A stretch of DNA of 64,000 nt, taken from positions 2,170,001-2,234,000 of the forward strand of contig OZ245731.1 of the NCBI GenBank assembly GCA_965227155.1. The letters are read 5' to 3'. Each line of letters opens with the position of its first letter. Within the stretch, counting starts at the first letter, position 1. The notes under the pieces were generated by a model. That model was not told where the DNA came from. It did not search any database and saw only the letters and a program-made list of their open reading frames with translations. Positions 7,395-16,356 of the stretch are shown one piece after another. Source of the DNA: UBA6059 sp965227155. GTDB taxonomy: Bacteria; Bacteroidota; Bacteroidia; Cytophagales; Cyclobacteriaceae. Made by a program: the position numbers and the translations under genes.

Positions 7395-8495
7395 TTAATC
7401 TGCTTCGATCAATCCCTGGTTTACTTTAAAAAAAGAAACATCAGACCTGTTCCCAAATATGGTGCGTGTGCGTTCGGGCCGGGCATCAGTAATAAACAGC
7501 TGGCCAAACTCCTCGGTACAGACCAGGTCTGTCAGTATTGCGATACGATCATCGTCCAGCTTATCGAAGATGTCATCCATAAGCAGGATCGGTTTGAAAG
7601 CTTTTACCTGCTTGATGATGTCAAATTGAGCAAGCTTGAGGGCAATCACAAATGACTTCTGTTGTCCCTGGGAGCCGAATTTTTTGATGGGCCTTGCTTC
7701 AAATTCAAACAGATAGTCATCACGATGGATACCATAAATAGTGCGCTGCTTCATGATATCATCCTCTCGTGACCTTTTGAATTTTTGCTCAAAGTCAGAT
7801 TGCAATACCCTCGATTGGTAGACGATGGCGGTCTGCTCAGAACCCTGGCTGAGCTGATGGTAATAGGGATCAAAGAACCCACTAAATTCCTCGATAAAAG
7901 CTTTGCGATGCGCTGCAATTTTATGATTGATAGGCAAAATGGATTCATCGTAAGTGTCCAGTAGTGCATAACTTTTGGATCGACCGGCAGCTATCTGTTT
8001 CAAAAGTGCATTGCGCTGGCGCAGCAAGTTGTTGTATTTGATCAGCAGTTCGAGATATTCTTTACGACATTGGGAGAGCACCATGTCGAAATATTTTCTA
8101 CGGGTTTCACTGCTGTCCCTGATCAGGTCAGTATCGTAAGGTGTAATCAGCACTACGGGTAGTAGGCCTATGTGATCGCTTAGTTTGTCATAGGGTTGGT
8201 TATTCCACTTCACCACTTTCTTTTGCCCCTGCTGAAAGCTGCACTGCAGTTTGATGGATTTGGCATTCAAATCAAATGATGAAATGATTGAGAAAAAGTC
8301 CTGACTATGCCGAACATTCATCTGATCAACGGCATTGAAGGCACTTTTGGTGAATGACAAATAATAGATGCCATCTAAAAAATTGGTTTTGCCACTACCA
8401 TTTTTTCCAATCAGGCAATTCACTCCAGGGTTGCATTCTACCGAGAGATCCTCAAAGTTTTTGAAGTTGATGAGCTTGATTTTTTGAATGTGCAT
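7395..8495 (-). CDS. recF: DNA replication/repair protein RecF
   Basis: SMC-like ATPase that acts with RecO and RecR to load RecA at single-strand gaps. At 366 residues it has the usual family length. Walker A is GKNGSGKT (residues 30-37), the ABC-type signature lies in KFGSQGQQKS, and Walker B is PILLMDDIFDKLDDDR near residue 310. It heads a two-gene unit with DUF721. The start ATG at 8495 is divergent from pdhA; the intergenic 91 nt hold the pdhA promoter, whose TTTG element is only 4 nt from the recF start. Confidence 0.96.
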   Translation of the reverse strand: MHIQKIKLINFKNFEDLSVECNPGVNCLIGKNGSGKTNFLDGIYYLSFTKSAFNAVDQMNVRHSQDFFSIISSFDLNAKSIKLQCSFQQGQKKVVKWNNQPYDKLSDHIGLLPVVLITPYDTDLIRDSSETRRKYFDMVLSQCRKEYLELLIKYNNLLRQRNALLKQIAAGRSKSYALLDTYDESILPINHKIAAHRKAFIEEFSGFFDPYYHQLSQGSEQTAIVYQSRVLQSDFEQKFKRSREDDIMKQRTIYGIHRDDYLFEFEARPIKKFGSQGQQKSFVIALKLAQFDIIKQVKAFKPILLMDDIFDKLDDDRIAILTDLVCTEEFGQLFITDARPERTRTIFGNRSDVSFFKVNQGLIEAD

Positions 8496-8498
8496 TAA

Positions 8499-8530
8499 TT
8501 TGTCGGCTGAAGCGTTTTTCTTTATTTTCG
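8499..8530 (+). promoter_or_regulatory. Promoter of pdhA (TTTG-20-TATTTTCG)
   Basis: A TTTG at 8499-8502 and a -7 box TATTTTCG at 8523-8530 (one mismatch to TAnnTTTG) are separated by 20 nt, the normal spacing for the primary sigma factor of Bacteroidota. The box lies 56 nt before the pdhA ATG. Confidence 0.55.
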
Positions 8531-8586
8531 CACTTCTCTCGTAGGCCCAAAATTAACAAAGATGGGTCTACTTAATCCTTGAAAAG

Positions 8587-9618
8587 ATGGCAACAACAAA
8601 AAGCAAGAAAAATACTACGGCTAAGAAAAAGGACGATTTCTCAAAAGAGACCTACATGCAATGGTTTGAGTCAATGACCATGATGAGAAGGTTTGAGGAA
8701 ATGGCTGGTAGATTATATGGCCAGCAGAAAATCCGTGGCTTTTGTCATTTATATATTGGGCAGGAAGCCTGCGTGGCAGGTGCAGTTTCTGCTTTGAAAA
8801 AAGGAGACAAGTACATCACGGCTTACCGCGATCATGCCCATCCCCTTGGATTAGGTACAGACCCTAAGCATGTGATGGCTGAGCTTTTCGGCAAGATTAC
8901 CGGCGTTTCCAAAGGTAAGGGTGGCTCTATGCACATGTTTGATGTGGAAAGAGGTTTTTACGGCGGCCATGGTATAGTAGGTGGACAGATTCCTTTAGGT
9001 GCCGGTCTGGCAATGGCAGAGCAATACAAAGGCACAGACAATTTGTGCATTACCTATATGGGTGATGGAGCTGTTCGTCAGGGAGCATTTCATGAAACCC
9101 TGAATATGGCCATGACCATGAAACTGCCTTGCATCTTTGCCATCGAAAATAATGGCTATGCCATGGGTACAGCAGTGAAGCGATCATCTAATGTACACGA
9201 GCTTTACACGCTAGCAGAAGCGTATGATATGCCTTCAGCACCAGTAGATGCCATGTCTGTTATCGAAGTGCACCATGCAGTAGCTGAAGCAGCAGAAAGA
9301 GCCAGAAAAGGTGAGGGCCCTACTTTATTGGAATTCAGAACCTACAGATATAAAGGGCACTCCATGTCTGACCCTGCAAAATACCGAACCAGGGAAGAGG
9401 TGGAAGACTACAAAAGCAAAGATCCAATCGAGCAGGTGAAAAGTGCCATTCTTGAAAAGAAAATGGCTACTGCCGAGGAGTTGGATGAGATAGATAAAAG
9501 AATAAAAGAGGAAGTAAAAGAAGCGGTAGATTTCGCAGATGAGTCACCTTATCCATCAGCTGATGAGGCGCTTAAAGATGTGTATGTTGATACGGACTAT
9601 CCATTTATTCTCGAATAA
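8587..9618 (+). CDS. pdhA: Pyruvate dehydrogenase E1 component, alpha subunit
   Basis: Thiamine-diphosphate-dependent decarboxylase subunit of the pyruvate dehydrogenase complex. The TPP motif runs from GDG (159-161) to the ENN segment (187-189), and the regulatory/phosphorylation-loop region RYKGHSMSDPAKYRT is intact. Length is 343 aa. It has an N-terminal Lys-rich stretch (residues 1-20), common for the phylum. The beta subunit and E2 are not adjacent; the next gene encodes a TPR membrane protein after 62 nt with its own -7 box, so pdhA appears monocistronic here. A branched-chain 2-oxoacid E1 is the main alternative, but the size and GxGGSMH / GHGIVGGQ features favour PDH. Confidence 0.93.
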   Translation: MATTKSKKNTTAKKKDDFSKETYMQWFESMTMMRRFEEMAGRLYGQQKIRGFCHLYIGQEACVAGAVSALKKGDKYITAYRDHAHPLGLGTDPKHVMAELFGKITGVSKGKGGSMHMFDVERGFYGGHGIVGGQIPLGAGLAMAEQYKGTDNLCITYMGDGAVRQGAFHETLNMAMTMKLPCIFAIENNGYAMGTAVKRSSNVHELYTLAEAYDMPSAPVDAMSVIEVHHAVAEAAERARKGEGPTLLEFRTYRYKGHSMSDPAKYRTREEVEDYKSKDPIEQVKSAILEKKMATAEELDEIDKRIKEEVKEAVDFADESPYPSADEALKDVYVDTDYPFILE

Positions 9619-9653
9619 TAATTATCCAATTTTAGAAATCTCATTATTTACTG

Positions 9654-9661
9654 TAGCTTTG
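9654..9661 (+). promoter_or_regulatory. -7 box (TAGCTTTG) before the TPR membrane protein
   Basis: Exact match to TAnnTTTG, 19 nt before the ATG at 9681. No clear TTG 17-23 nt upstream. Confidence 0.4.
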
Positions 9662-9680
9662 CAGCCTTAAATTGTGAAGA

Positions 9681-10391
9681 ATGGCTAAGACAAAGAAATC
9701 TGCTTCCCAAAAATCAGGCAATGAGTTGCTCGAAAATCCAGATGCGCTGGCGGAGCAGCTTACCAAAACAGAGGAATTTGTTGAGAAAAACCGTAATATC
9801 ATTTTCGGTTTAGGTGGATTCATTGCTCTAATAGTAGCAGGATTTATCATTTTTAAATACTATACATCTACACAGAACGAAACAGCACAAAGAGAGCTAT
9901 TTCAGGCGGTGTATTATTTTGAAGCAGACTCACTGGGCAAAGCGCTAAATGGGGATGGCAATAGCTATGGATTTATTGAAATTATTGACAGCTATAGCTT
10001 AACTGAAGCGGCTAACATTGCCAAGTATTATGCTGGTGCAACCTATATTAAGCTAGGTGATCCTGAATCAGCTATTCGTTATCTTTCAGATTTTAGTGCT
10101 GATGACTATTTGGTGCAATCCAGAGCCTATGCGCTCATTGGTGATGCACACGTTTCTTTGGATCAATACAGTGATGCAATCAGCTTTTACAACAAAGCAA
10201 TCAATCATTACCCAAATAAAGAATTTACTCCAATCTACTTAATGAAAGCTGCCATTACCTATGAGGAAAATGGACAGATTGATGAGGCCCTCGAAGCTTG
10301 GACTACCATTACAGAAGAGTATTTTGAAGCTGCTGAATATCAGGAGGCAGTCAAACATAAAGCTCGTCTGGAAGGCCAGCAAGTGGATTGA
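9681..10391 (+). CDS. Membrane-anchored tetratricopeptide-repeat protein (YfgM-like)
   Basis: A 236-residue protein with a Lys-rich cytosolic N-terminus, one membrane segment (about 39-60, IIFGLGGFIALIVAGFIIF) and a periplasmic domain made of TPR-type helix pairs (for example YYAGATYIKLGDPESAIRYLSDF and AYALIGDAHVSLDQYSDAISFYNKAINHYP). This is the layout of YfgM, an ancillary SecYEG-associated protein that works with PpiD in other bacteria; a PpiD homologue is encoded at 21801 in this window, though not adjacent. Assignment to YfgM itself is by architecture only. An intrinsic terminator follows. Confidence 0.8.
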   Translation: MAKTKKSASQKSGNELLENPDALAEQLTKTEEFVEKNRNIIFGLGGFIALIVAGFIIFKYYTSTQNETAQRELFQAVYYFEADSLGKALNGDGNSYGFIEIIDSYSLTEAANIAKYYAGATYIKLGDPESAIRYLSDFSADDYLVQSRAYALIGDAHVSLDQYSDAISFYNKAINHYPNKEFTPIYLMKAAITYEENGQIDEALEAWTTITEEYFEAAEYQEAVKHKARLEGQQVD

Positions 10392-10412
10392 TTAAGTGTT
10401 TGATTTCACTTG

Positions 10413-10447
10413 AAAGGGGATAAGGAAAACACTTTATCCCCTTTTTT
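10413..10447 (+). terminator. Intrinsic terminator
   Basis: Perfect stem AAGGGGATAA / TTATCCCCTT (10414-10423 with 10434-10443) followed by a T-run. It ends the TPR gene and lies only 16 nt before the ribH start. Confidence 0.85.
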
Positions 10448-10463
10448 ATTTAAACATTAAAAT

Positions 10464-10940
10464 ATGGCAACTGCAGAAAAAGGACTGGGCAACTTCAGCA
10501 ATAAAAACAAAGGTTCTATAGCCGATTATAGGTTTGCAATAGTGGTTTCAGAATGGAATGAAGAGATTACGGAATCTCTATATAATGGAACATACGAAAC
10601 CCTCATCAATCATGGTGCACAGCGGGATCATATCATAAGAAAGGATGTTCCGGGTAGCTTTGAGCTTACACTTGCTGCTCAGTGGTTAGCTCAAGAAGAT
10701 CAAATTGATGCGGTGATTTGTCTGGGATGCATCATTAAAGGTGAGACAAAGCACGATGAATATATTGCAAATGCAGTAGCACAGGGGGTCACCAATGTTA
10801 GTTTGAAATACAATAAGCCGGTAATCTTTGGGGTGCTCACCCCGAATACAAAGCAGCAAGCGCTGGATCGGGCTGGAGGGAAATACGGCAATAAAGGCGA
10901 TGAAGCTGCCATTACTGCCATCAAAATGCTAAATTTCTAA
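10464..10940 (+). CDS. ribH: 6,7-dimethyl-8-ribityllumazine synthase
   Basis: Penultimate enzyme of riboflavin synthesis: condenses 5-amino-6-ribitylaminouracil with 3,4-dihydroxy-2-butanone 4-phosphate. Family features include VVSEWNEEITESL near the N-terminus, the VPGSFELTLAAQWLA segment, CLGCIIKGETKHDEYIA with the catalytic His-containing loop, and PVIFGVLTPNTKQQALDRAGG. Length 158 aa is normal. The aspartate kinase gene starts 5 nt after its stop, suggesting cotranscription, although the two pathways are unrelated. It starts 16 nt after a strong terminator, so expression must come from a promoter at or after the hairpin, or from read-through. Confidence 0.96.
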   Translation: MATAEKGLGNFSNKNKGSIADYRFAIVVSEWNEEITESLYNGTYETLINHGAQRDHIIRKDVPGSFELTLAAQWLAQEDQIDAVICLGCIIKGETKHDEYIANAVAQGVTNVSLKYNKPVIFGVLTPNTKQQALDRAGGKYGNKGDEAAITAIKMLNF

Positions 10941-10945
10941 TCAAC

Positions 10946-12280
10946 ATGAGTTTTTCAGATCGGGTAGTTTTAAAGTTCGGTGGCACCTCTGTAGGTTCCG
11001 CTGCTCGCATGCATGATGTAGCTACACTGCTATCATACGAAAAGGCTCCTAAGATTGTAGTGCTGTCTGCCGTTTCCGGTACCACCAATGCACTGGTAGA
11101 TATCGCAGATGCCTTTCGCCAAAATCAGGCTGATTTATTTGAAAAAGTGGAGGTGCTTAAAGCCTCATATAAGCCTTTGGTGGAGGCTTTATACAGCACT
11201 GCAGAGGGCAGACAGAAAGGCCAGCAGCATGTTAATTACTTTTTCGACCAGATCGTCAAAATCCTTAAGCAGCCGTACTTCAATAAAATGGAGAAGGTAA
11301 TCCTGGCCCAGGGAGAGTTGATTTCCACTCATCTTTTTTACGAATATTTGATCGAAAAAGGGGTAGATGCCAGCATCGTACCTGCGCTGGATTTCATGTA
11401 CATAGATGAAAATGGTGAGCCGGACCTGCCACTCATTGAGAAGAAGATAACGCAAAGCTTGCAACCGCTCAGGGAAAGAGATGTAATCATCACACAGGGC
11501 TACATTTGTCGGAATGTAACCGGTGGTATTGATAACCTAAGGCGTGGTGGCAGTGATTATACAGCTACCCTCATAGGTGCGGCTATCAAAGCCAGTGAGA
11601 TTCAGATATGGACCGACATAGATGGTGTACATAACAATGATCCCCGTATCGTTGAAAACACCTTTCCAATCAGGCAGCTTTCTTTTGAGGAGGCTGGAGA
11701 GCTGGCCTATTTTGGTGCCAAAATCCTGCACCCCAATTGTATTTTCCCTGCCCAAAACCGGGATATACCGGTAAGGCTGAAAAACACCATGAAGCCTGAC
11801 GCTGAGGGCACGTTAATTACCCATAAGAAAAATCCTCAGGCCGTAAAAGCTATTGCCGTGAAAGATGGTATTACTGCCATTAAAATCAAATCGACGCGCA
11901 TGGTGATGGTATATGGTTTCCTTAGGAAAATTTTTGAGGTATTTGAAAAGTATCGAACACCGGTAGATATGATTACCACCTCCGAAATTGCTGTTTCCCT
12001 ATCCATCGATAATCCCGAACACCTTGAGGCTATCATCAGCGAGTTGGCTCCTTATGGTTATATCGAAGTGGATCGTGACCAATCCATAGTATGCATAGTT
12101 GGAGATTTTGTGGCTGAAAGAAAGGGCGTTGGCAAGGATATTTTCAGAGCCATGGAGCACATTCCCATTAGGATGATTTCCTACGGTGGAAGTAAAAATA
12201 ATATTTCGTTGCTGATCGATACCAGGCACAAAAAGGAAGCCCTGCTGACCTTAAACAAAGAGCTATTCGGATTAGCCTAA
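10946..12280 (+). CDS. lysC: Aspartate kinase (monofunctional)
   Basis: Phosphorylates L-aspartate, the first step towards lysine, threonine and methionine. The N-terminal kinase domain carries KFGGTS (residues 10-15) and the RRGGSDYTATLIGAA / IWTDIDGV segments. The C-terminal ~140 residues form two ACT domains (IKIKSTRMVMVYGFLRKIFEVF and SIVCIVGDF), so feedback regulation by an amino acid is likely. At 444 aa it lacks a fused homoserine dehydrogenase. The symbol lysC is generic; which end product inhibits it cannot be read from sequence. It follows ribH by 5 nt. Confidence 0.93.
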   Translation: MSFSDRVVLKFGGTSVGSAARMHDVATLLSYEKAPKIVVLSAVSGTTNALVDIADAFRQNQADLFEKVEVLKASYKPLVEALYSTAEGRQKGQQHVNYFFDQIVKILKQPYFNKMEKVILAQGELISTHLFYEYLIEKGVDASIVPALDFMYIDENGEPDLPLIEKKITQSLQPLRERDVIITQGYICRNVTGGIDNLRRGGSDYTATLIGAAIKASEIQIWTDIDGVHNNDPRIVENTFPIRQLSFEEAGELAYFGAKILHPNCIFPAQNRDIPVRLKNTMKPDAEGTLITHKKNPQAVKAIAVKDGITAIKIKSTRMVMVYGFLRKIFEVFEKYRTPVDMITTSEIAVSLSIDNPEHLEAIISELAPYGYIEVDRDQSIVCIVGDFVAERKGVGKDIFRAMEHIPIRMISYGGSKNNISLLIDTRHKKEALLTLNKELFGLA

Positions 12281-12338
12281 TGCCAAAAGCATCAATTTAA
12301 GACTTTGCTGTGGCCTACTAGTGGTTAACCTAAAGGAA

Positions 12339-12362
12339 GAAAAATAATTGGTTAAGACCAAT
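12339..12362 (-). terminator. Probable terminator of the antiporter gene
   Basis: On the minus strand a 6-bp hairpin ATTGGT-CTTA-ACCAAT (12347-12362) overlaps the stop codon and is followed by TATTTTTC. It is short but correctly placed. Confidence 0.4.
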
Positions 12363-13854
12363 AGAAAAATAGTAGCCACACAATTACAAACAAGGGCAAC
12401 AATATTGGGATTGAAAACCTGATAATGTAGCCAAAGAACGATGGCATTTTAATACCTACCTGCTCAGCAATTGACTTTACCATAAAATTTGGTCCATTGC
12501 CAATGTATGTCATGGAACCAAAGAATACAGCCGCTACAGAGATGGCTTTCAGGTTCAGAATACTGTTGGCATAATCACCCTGCGCATAAGCCACCACTTC
12601 AGACAAGGTATTAATGCTGGCACCTTGTGAGGCCATAGCTGCAGCCAGGAAGTTGATGTAAGTGGGTGCATTATCCAAAAATCCGGATAGCAATCCGGTG
12701 CCCCAGTAGAGTGTATTGTGCGTAATGAGCGCGGCACCAGCATCTGATTTGGCGTAATTTCCAACCAGCTCTAAGGCCGGCATCATGGTAAAGAATATGC
12801 CAATGAAAATAAATGCAACCTCCCTGATGGGTTCAAAATTGAAGTCATTGCCTTCCAATGCATTCTTATCAGCAAACTTGAAAGAAAGAAAAGCACAGCT
12901 TAGCATGATGATCTCCCTGATGAAGGAGAATTTAGCACCATCATAAACTATGGCTGGTACCCATGGGAACACATTGGGGTCAAGGAAAACAGCACCTACT
13001 ACCAGAGCAAGCCATAAAAAATTTCGGGATCCTTTTAAACCAATTTCATTGGTGTAATCCGGTTGATCTTCACCAAAGCTGTAATCCGACTTATTGCCTT
13101 TATCAACCATGTAAAATATTACAGCCAGTATAATCAAAGCAAAAGCCCAGGGCACAAGGTTATTGGTTAGGGTCCAGAAAAAGGGTACGCCTTTCAAAAA
13201 TCCCAGGAACAAAGGAGGGTCACCAATGGGTGTCAATGACCCACCGATATTACTCACCATGAAAATAAAAAAGATGATATGGTATGCCTTAATTCTATTT
13301 TTATTCAGCCTGATGAAGGGCCTGATCAATAGCATAGAAGCACCGGTAGTCCCAATAATGTTGGCGATCACTGAGCCAATTAGAAGCAACATAACATTGG
13401 CCATGGGCGTGGCCTTTTTGTCTACGTTGATCATAATACCGCCTGAGGCTATGAACAGCCCAGCTAGCAGGGAAATAAACTGAACATATTCTGCCAGCGC
13501 ATGCACCGGCGCATGAAAATTATGAAGCTTTAATAAATAATAACCGGTAACCAGTACGCCCAGCGTAACCGCAATGATGGGATAGTTTTTATGCCAGAAA
13601 TGCTCATAAAACAATGGGCCGGTAGCGATCATCAACAAAAGCAATACAAAAGGAAAAACCAACCAGGTTGGTGCTGCCGGGTGATCTCCGCCACTTGCTT
13701 CTACTGCACTGATGTCTGTTGCGGCATAGGTATCGACAGCAGCCACCTCTATATTGGAAACAGGTTCTGCAGATATTTCCTTAGCGTCAGCATAATCAAT
13801 GAAAAAGAAACAGGTCAGTATCCAGACGCTTAAGGCTATGAATATTTTTTTCAT
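12352..13854 (-). CDS. NhaD-type sodium:proton antiporter
   Basis: A 500-residue polytopic membrane protein of the ArsB/NhaD (CitMHS-like) ion transporter superfamily, expected to exchange Na+ for H+ at the inner membrane. An N-terminal signal-like segment (1-24) and a ~35-residue polar stretch precede roughly 11-12 membrane segments. Recognisable parts are the glycine-rich NIGGSLTPIGDPPLFLGFLKGVPFFW loop and the second-half GLLSGFLDNAPTYINFLAAA loop, both typical of NhaD. Neighbours (aspartate kinase, glutamate dehydrogenase) give no functional hint. Substrate is inferred; related proteins include arsenite and anion transporters. Confidence 0.82.
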   Translation of the reverse strand: MKKIFIALSVWILTCFFFIDYADAKEISAEPVSNIEVAAVDTYAATDISAVEASGGDHPAAPTWLVFPFVLLLLMIATGPLFYEHFWHKNYPIIAVTLGVLVTGYYLLKLHNFHAPVHALAEYVQFISLLAGLFIASGGIMINVDKKATPMANVMLLLIGSVIANIIGTTGASMLLIRPFIRLNKNRIKAYHIIFFIFMVSNIGGSLTPIGDPPLFLGFLKGVPFFWTLTNNLVPWAFALIILAVIFYMVDKGNKSDYSFGEDQPDYTNEIGLKGSRNFLWLALVVGAVFLDPNVFPWVPAIVYDGAKFSFIREIIMLSCAFLSFKFADKNALEGNDFNFEPIREVAFIFIGIFFTMMPALELVGNYAKSDAGAALITHNTLYWGTGLLSGFLDNAPTYINFLAAAMASQGASINTLSEVVAYAQGDYANSILNLKAISVAAVFFGSMTYIGNGPNFMVKSIAEQVGIKMPSFFGYIIRFSIPILLPLFVIVWLLFFYWS

Positions 13855-13964
13855 TGAGTTGGGTTGGGTTTTAATCCTTTAATATTACAATTACGCAATT
13901 GAAAACCAAATGCATTGTGGAACTTCTTCTTTAAATTCTACCAGTGGTAGGCCATTTTACATTT

Positions 13965-15200
13965 TTAAAGCAATTCTTTTAATGCTAGTGTAAATGCCGA
14001 TTGTGCAAGACCTACCTTCGTCTTATTGATTTCATTTGTTTTTTGCAATGAACTAAAAATAGTCTGCGAAATATCTGTAAAAATGGCATCATCAGTAAGC
14101 TCCCCGTTGCTTTCATTTTGCATCAGGTAGGCAAAAGTTCTGGCCATGCCACAATTGGCTATAAAATCAGGAAGCAGACTGATGCTGTTATCAACATATT
14201 CCGTAATGGGGCCAAAAAATATCTCCTTGTCCTTGAAGGGAACATTGGCACCACAAGAAATCACCTCCATCCCCTGGTTTATCATTCTTTCAGCCTGCTC
14301 TCTTGATACAAGCCTGGAAGCTGCCGCCGGTACAAAAATATGTGCGGGCACATCCCATATTTGCTCATTGCATTCTGCAAATGGGATAAGCTTATCAGAC
14401 ACCAGTTTATTGCCTTTTCTATCATGAAACAACTGCTTCACTTCATCCAGATCAAAGCCTTCAGGATTGATCAGGCCACCATCCTTATCAATGATTCCGG
14501 CAATTTTTACTCCATATTTTGACAGGTATAGTGCGGCAGTGGCTCCTACATTCCCCCAGCCTTGTATGATGGCTTTTTTCTCTGTTATGTTTCCTCCCCA
14601 CAGCTCGTAATAATGCCTTACAGATTCTGCTACACCAAAACCAGTGATCATATCTGCTACAGTAAATTTCTTTGGCGATGGGGTCGGCACATAGTTCCAG
14701 TCTTCCAGAATCTTGGAAACTCCCTGCCGCAATCGGCCAATCATATGGATTTTCTTGGGTTTCGCAGGAGCAAAGTGCCCATTGACTATACCTTCTTGAG
14801 GATGCCACAGCCCAAAGCTTTCGGTGATTGGAATTACCTCGTGAATTTCATCAACGTTAAGGTCACCACCAGTACCGTAGTAGTTTTTAAGGATAGGCGA
14901 TACGGCCTTGTACCATCGCTCAAGCACATCCTTTTTGCGGGGATCATTGGGGTCAAAATCAATACCGGATTTGGCTCCACCGATTGGGGGTCCCGATACA
15001 GTAAATTTAACTTCCATGGTTTTTGCCAGGGATATTACTTCATCGCGATCCAGGCCCTGCCTCATTCTGGTGCCGCCACCAGCAGCACCGCCTCTCAAGG
15101 AGTTGATAACCACCCATCCTTTGGCCTCAGTTTCAGCATCATGCCATTCAAAAACTATTTCAGGGGCTTTTTCTTCATATTTTTTGAGTAATTCTTTCAT
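13965..15200 (-). CDS. Glutamate dehydrogenase (Glu/Leu/Phe/Val dehydrogenase family)
   Basis: Oxidative deaminase or reductive aminase of the GDH family, 411 aa. The catalytic lysine lies in PPIGGAKSGIDFDP (K77), preceded by the glycine-rich RGGAAGGGTRMRQGLDRDEV. The Rossmann domain begins with IIQGWGNVGATAALYL, and VPFKDKEIFFGPITEYVDNSISLLPDFIANCGMARTFAYLM closes the fold. Such proteins in Bacteroidota are usually annotated as glutamate dehydrogenase; discrimination from leucine or valine dehydrogenase is not certain. anmK lies 37 nt upstream on the same strand, but a -7 box between them suggests a separate promoter. Confidence 0.88.
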   Translation of the reverse strand: MKELLKKYEEKAPEIVFEWHDAETEAKGWVVINSLRGGAAGGGTRMRQGLDRDEVISLAKTMEVKFTVSGPPIGGAKSGIDFDPNDPRKKDVLERWYKAVSPILKNYYGTGGDLNVDEIHEVIPITESFGLWHPQEGIVNGHFAPAKPKKIHMIGRLRQGVSKILEDWNYVPTPSPKKFTVADMITGFGVAESVRHYYELWGGNITEKKAIIQGWGNVGATAALYLSKYGVKIAGIIDKDGGLINPEGFDLDEVKQLFHDRKGNKLVSDKLIPFAECNEQIWDVPAHIFVPAAASRLVSREQAERMINQGMEVISCGANVPFKDKEIFFGPITEYVDNSISLLPDFIANCGMARTFAYLMQNESNGELTDDAIFTDISQTIFSSLQKTNEINKTKVGLAQSAFTLALKELL

Positions 15201-15225
15201 AGATCATCTTCATTTTTGGGTGAGC

Positions 15226-15233
15226 CAAAGCTA
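15226..15233 (-). promoter_or_regulatory. -7 box (TAGCTTTG) before the glutamate dehydrogenase gene
   Basis: Exact TAnnTTTG match on the minus strand, 25 nt before the start codon at 15200, in the short gap after anmK. No clear -33 element. Confidence 0.35.
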
Positions 15234-15237
15234 AAGA

Positions 15238-16314
15238 TTATTTGAATGAATTATTGATGACTATTCCACCAGTGTGATCATGCTGGCCACCTGTTACACT
15301 TCGCAGAATATTGGTTTTGTTAAACCACCGAAGCACACCCAAAAAGGCAAATACTAAGGCTTCTTTAAATTGAACCAGGTCATCTTCAGGCCGATACCAT
15401 AGCAGATTTTGGCTGTCTGATTGTTTGATCTGGTCTATGAGAAAATCATTGTATGCCCCACCTCCGGTCATTAATATTTTACTGCCAGCGGGTAAAAATT
15501 CATTTACAGCAGTGGCTACCTTACCTGCTGCGTGCATGGTATAGGTATGCATTAAATCTTCAGTGCGGTATGTGGGTTCTAATAGCGGAATAATATCCGT
15601 GTATACCATTTCAAAACCGGTACTTTTTGGCGGGGCGACTTGATAATAAGGGAGCTTTTCCAACTTTGCCAGCAGCTCAGGAATTAATTTACCTGATTTT
15701 GCTATTGCTCCTTTATCGTCATAAGAAAAGCCTAGTCTCTCGGCCAGGTGGTTGAGCACCATATTCACCGCGGTAATATCAAAGGCTTGTCTTTTCTCAC
15801 CAGCATCAAATGATACATTGGCAATACCGCCAAGGTTGAGGCAGGCGCCATAATCTCCAAAAAGCAGCTCATCGCCAATCGGTACCAGGGGAGCGCCCTG
15901 CCCCCCAAATTGCAGGTCCAATGACCTGAAATCATTCACTACAGGAACTCTGACCACATTGTAGATGCTAAAGCCATTGCCGATTTGAAGTGTTAACCGG
16001 TTTTCCGGCTGGTGAAATACGGTATGGCCATGAGAGGCTACCAGCATAGGTTTAAGCTGGTTTTTGTCGATAAATGCAGCAACTGACTTACCCATAAACT
16101 CACCCAGCTGAATATCCAGTAAATGTAATTCTAGGCCTGAGAGTTCCGTAACTTTATGTAGTTGCGCTTCGAAGTGTGGAGGGTAGGCAATAGTCTCCGC
16201 CTTTAAAATTTGATATGCCCACTTACCATCATTATTTGTAAACTGGCAGGCTGCCATATCCAATCCGTCCAGTGAAGTGCCAGACATCATGCCAATAGCT
16301 TGAATTGTTTCCAT
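15238..16314 (-). CDS. anmK: Anhydro-N-acetylmuramic acid kinase
   Basis: Converts 1,6-anhydro-MurNAc to MurNAc-6-phosphate in peptidoglycan recycling. The ATP-binding phosphate motif MMSGTSLDGLDMA is at residues 8-20, and the family segments LNLGGIANVSF, DKGAIAKSGK and ILMTGGGAYNDFLI are present. Length (358 aa) is normal. The gene is divergent from coaX with about 40 nt between the starts, so the two probably share a small promoter region. No other recycling gene is adjacent. Confidence 0.95.
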   Translation of the reverse strand: METIQAIGMMSGTSLDGLDMAACQFTNNDGKWAYQILKAETIAYPPHFEAQLHKVTELSGLELHLLDIQLGEFMGKSVAAFIDKNQLKPMLVASHGHTVFHQPENRLTLQIGNGFSIYNVVRVPVVNDFRSLDLQFGGQGAPLVPIGDELLFGDYGACLNLGGIANVSFDAGEKRQAFDITAVNMVLNHLAERLGFSYDDKGAIAKSGKLIPELLAKLEKLPYYQVAPPKSTGFEMVYTDIIPLLEPTYRTEDLMHTYTMHAAGKVATAVNEFLPAGSKILMTGGGAYNDFLIDQIKQSDSQNLLWYRPEDDLVQFKEALVFAFLGVLRWFNKTNILRSVTGGQHDHTGGIVINNSFK

Positions 16315-16356
16315 AGGCGTAATTAATGACTTTTGCAGGACAACTTACTAGAAATC

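Noticed and set aside
14562..15191. 209-codon plus-strand frame
   Set aside because: Antisense to the glutamate dehydrogenase gene, with no recognisable domain; a shadow of its codon usage.
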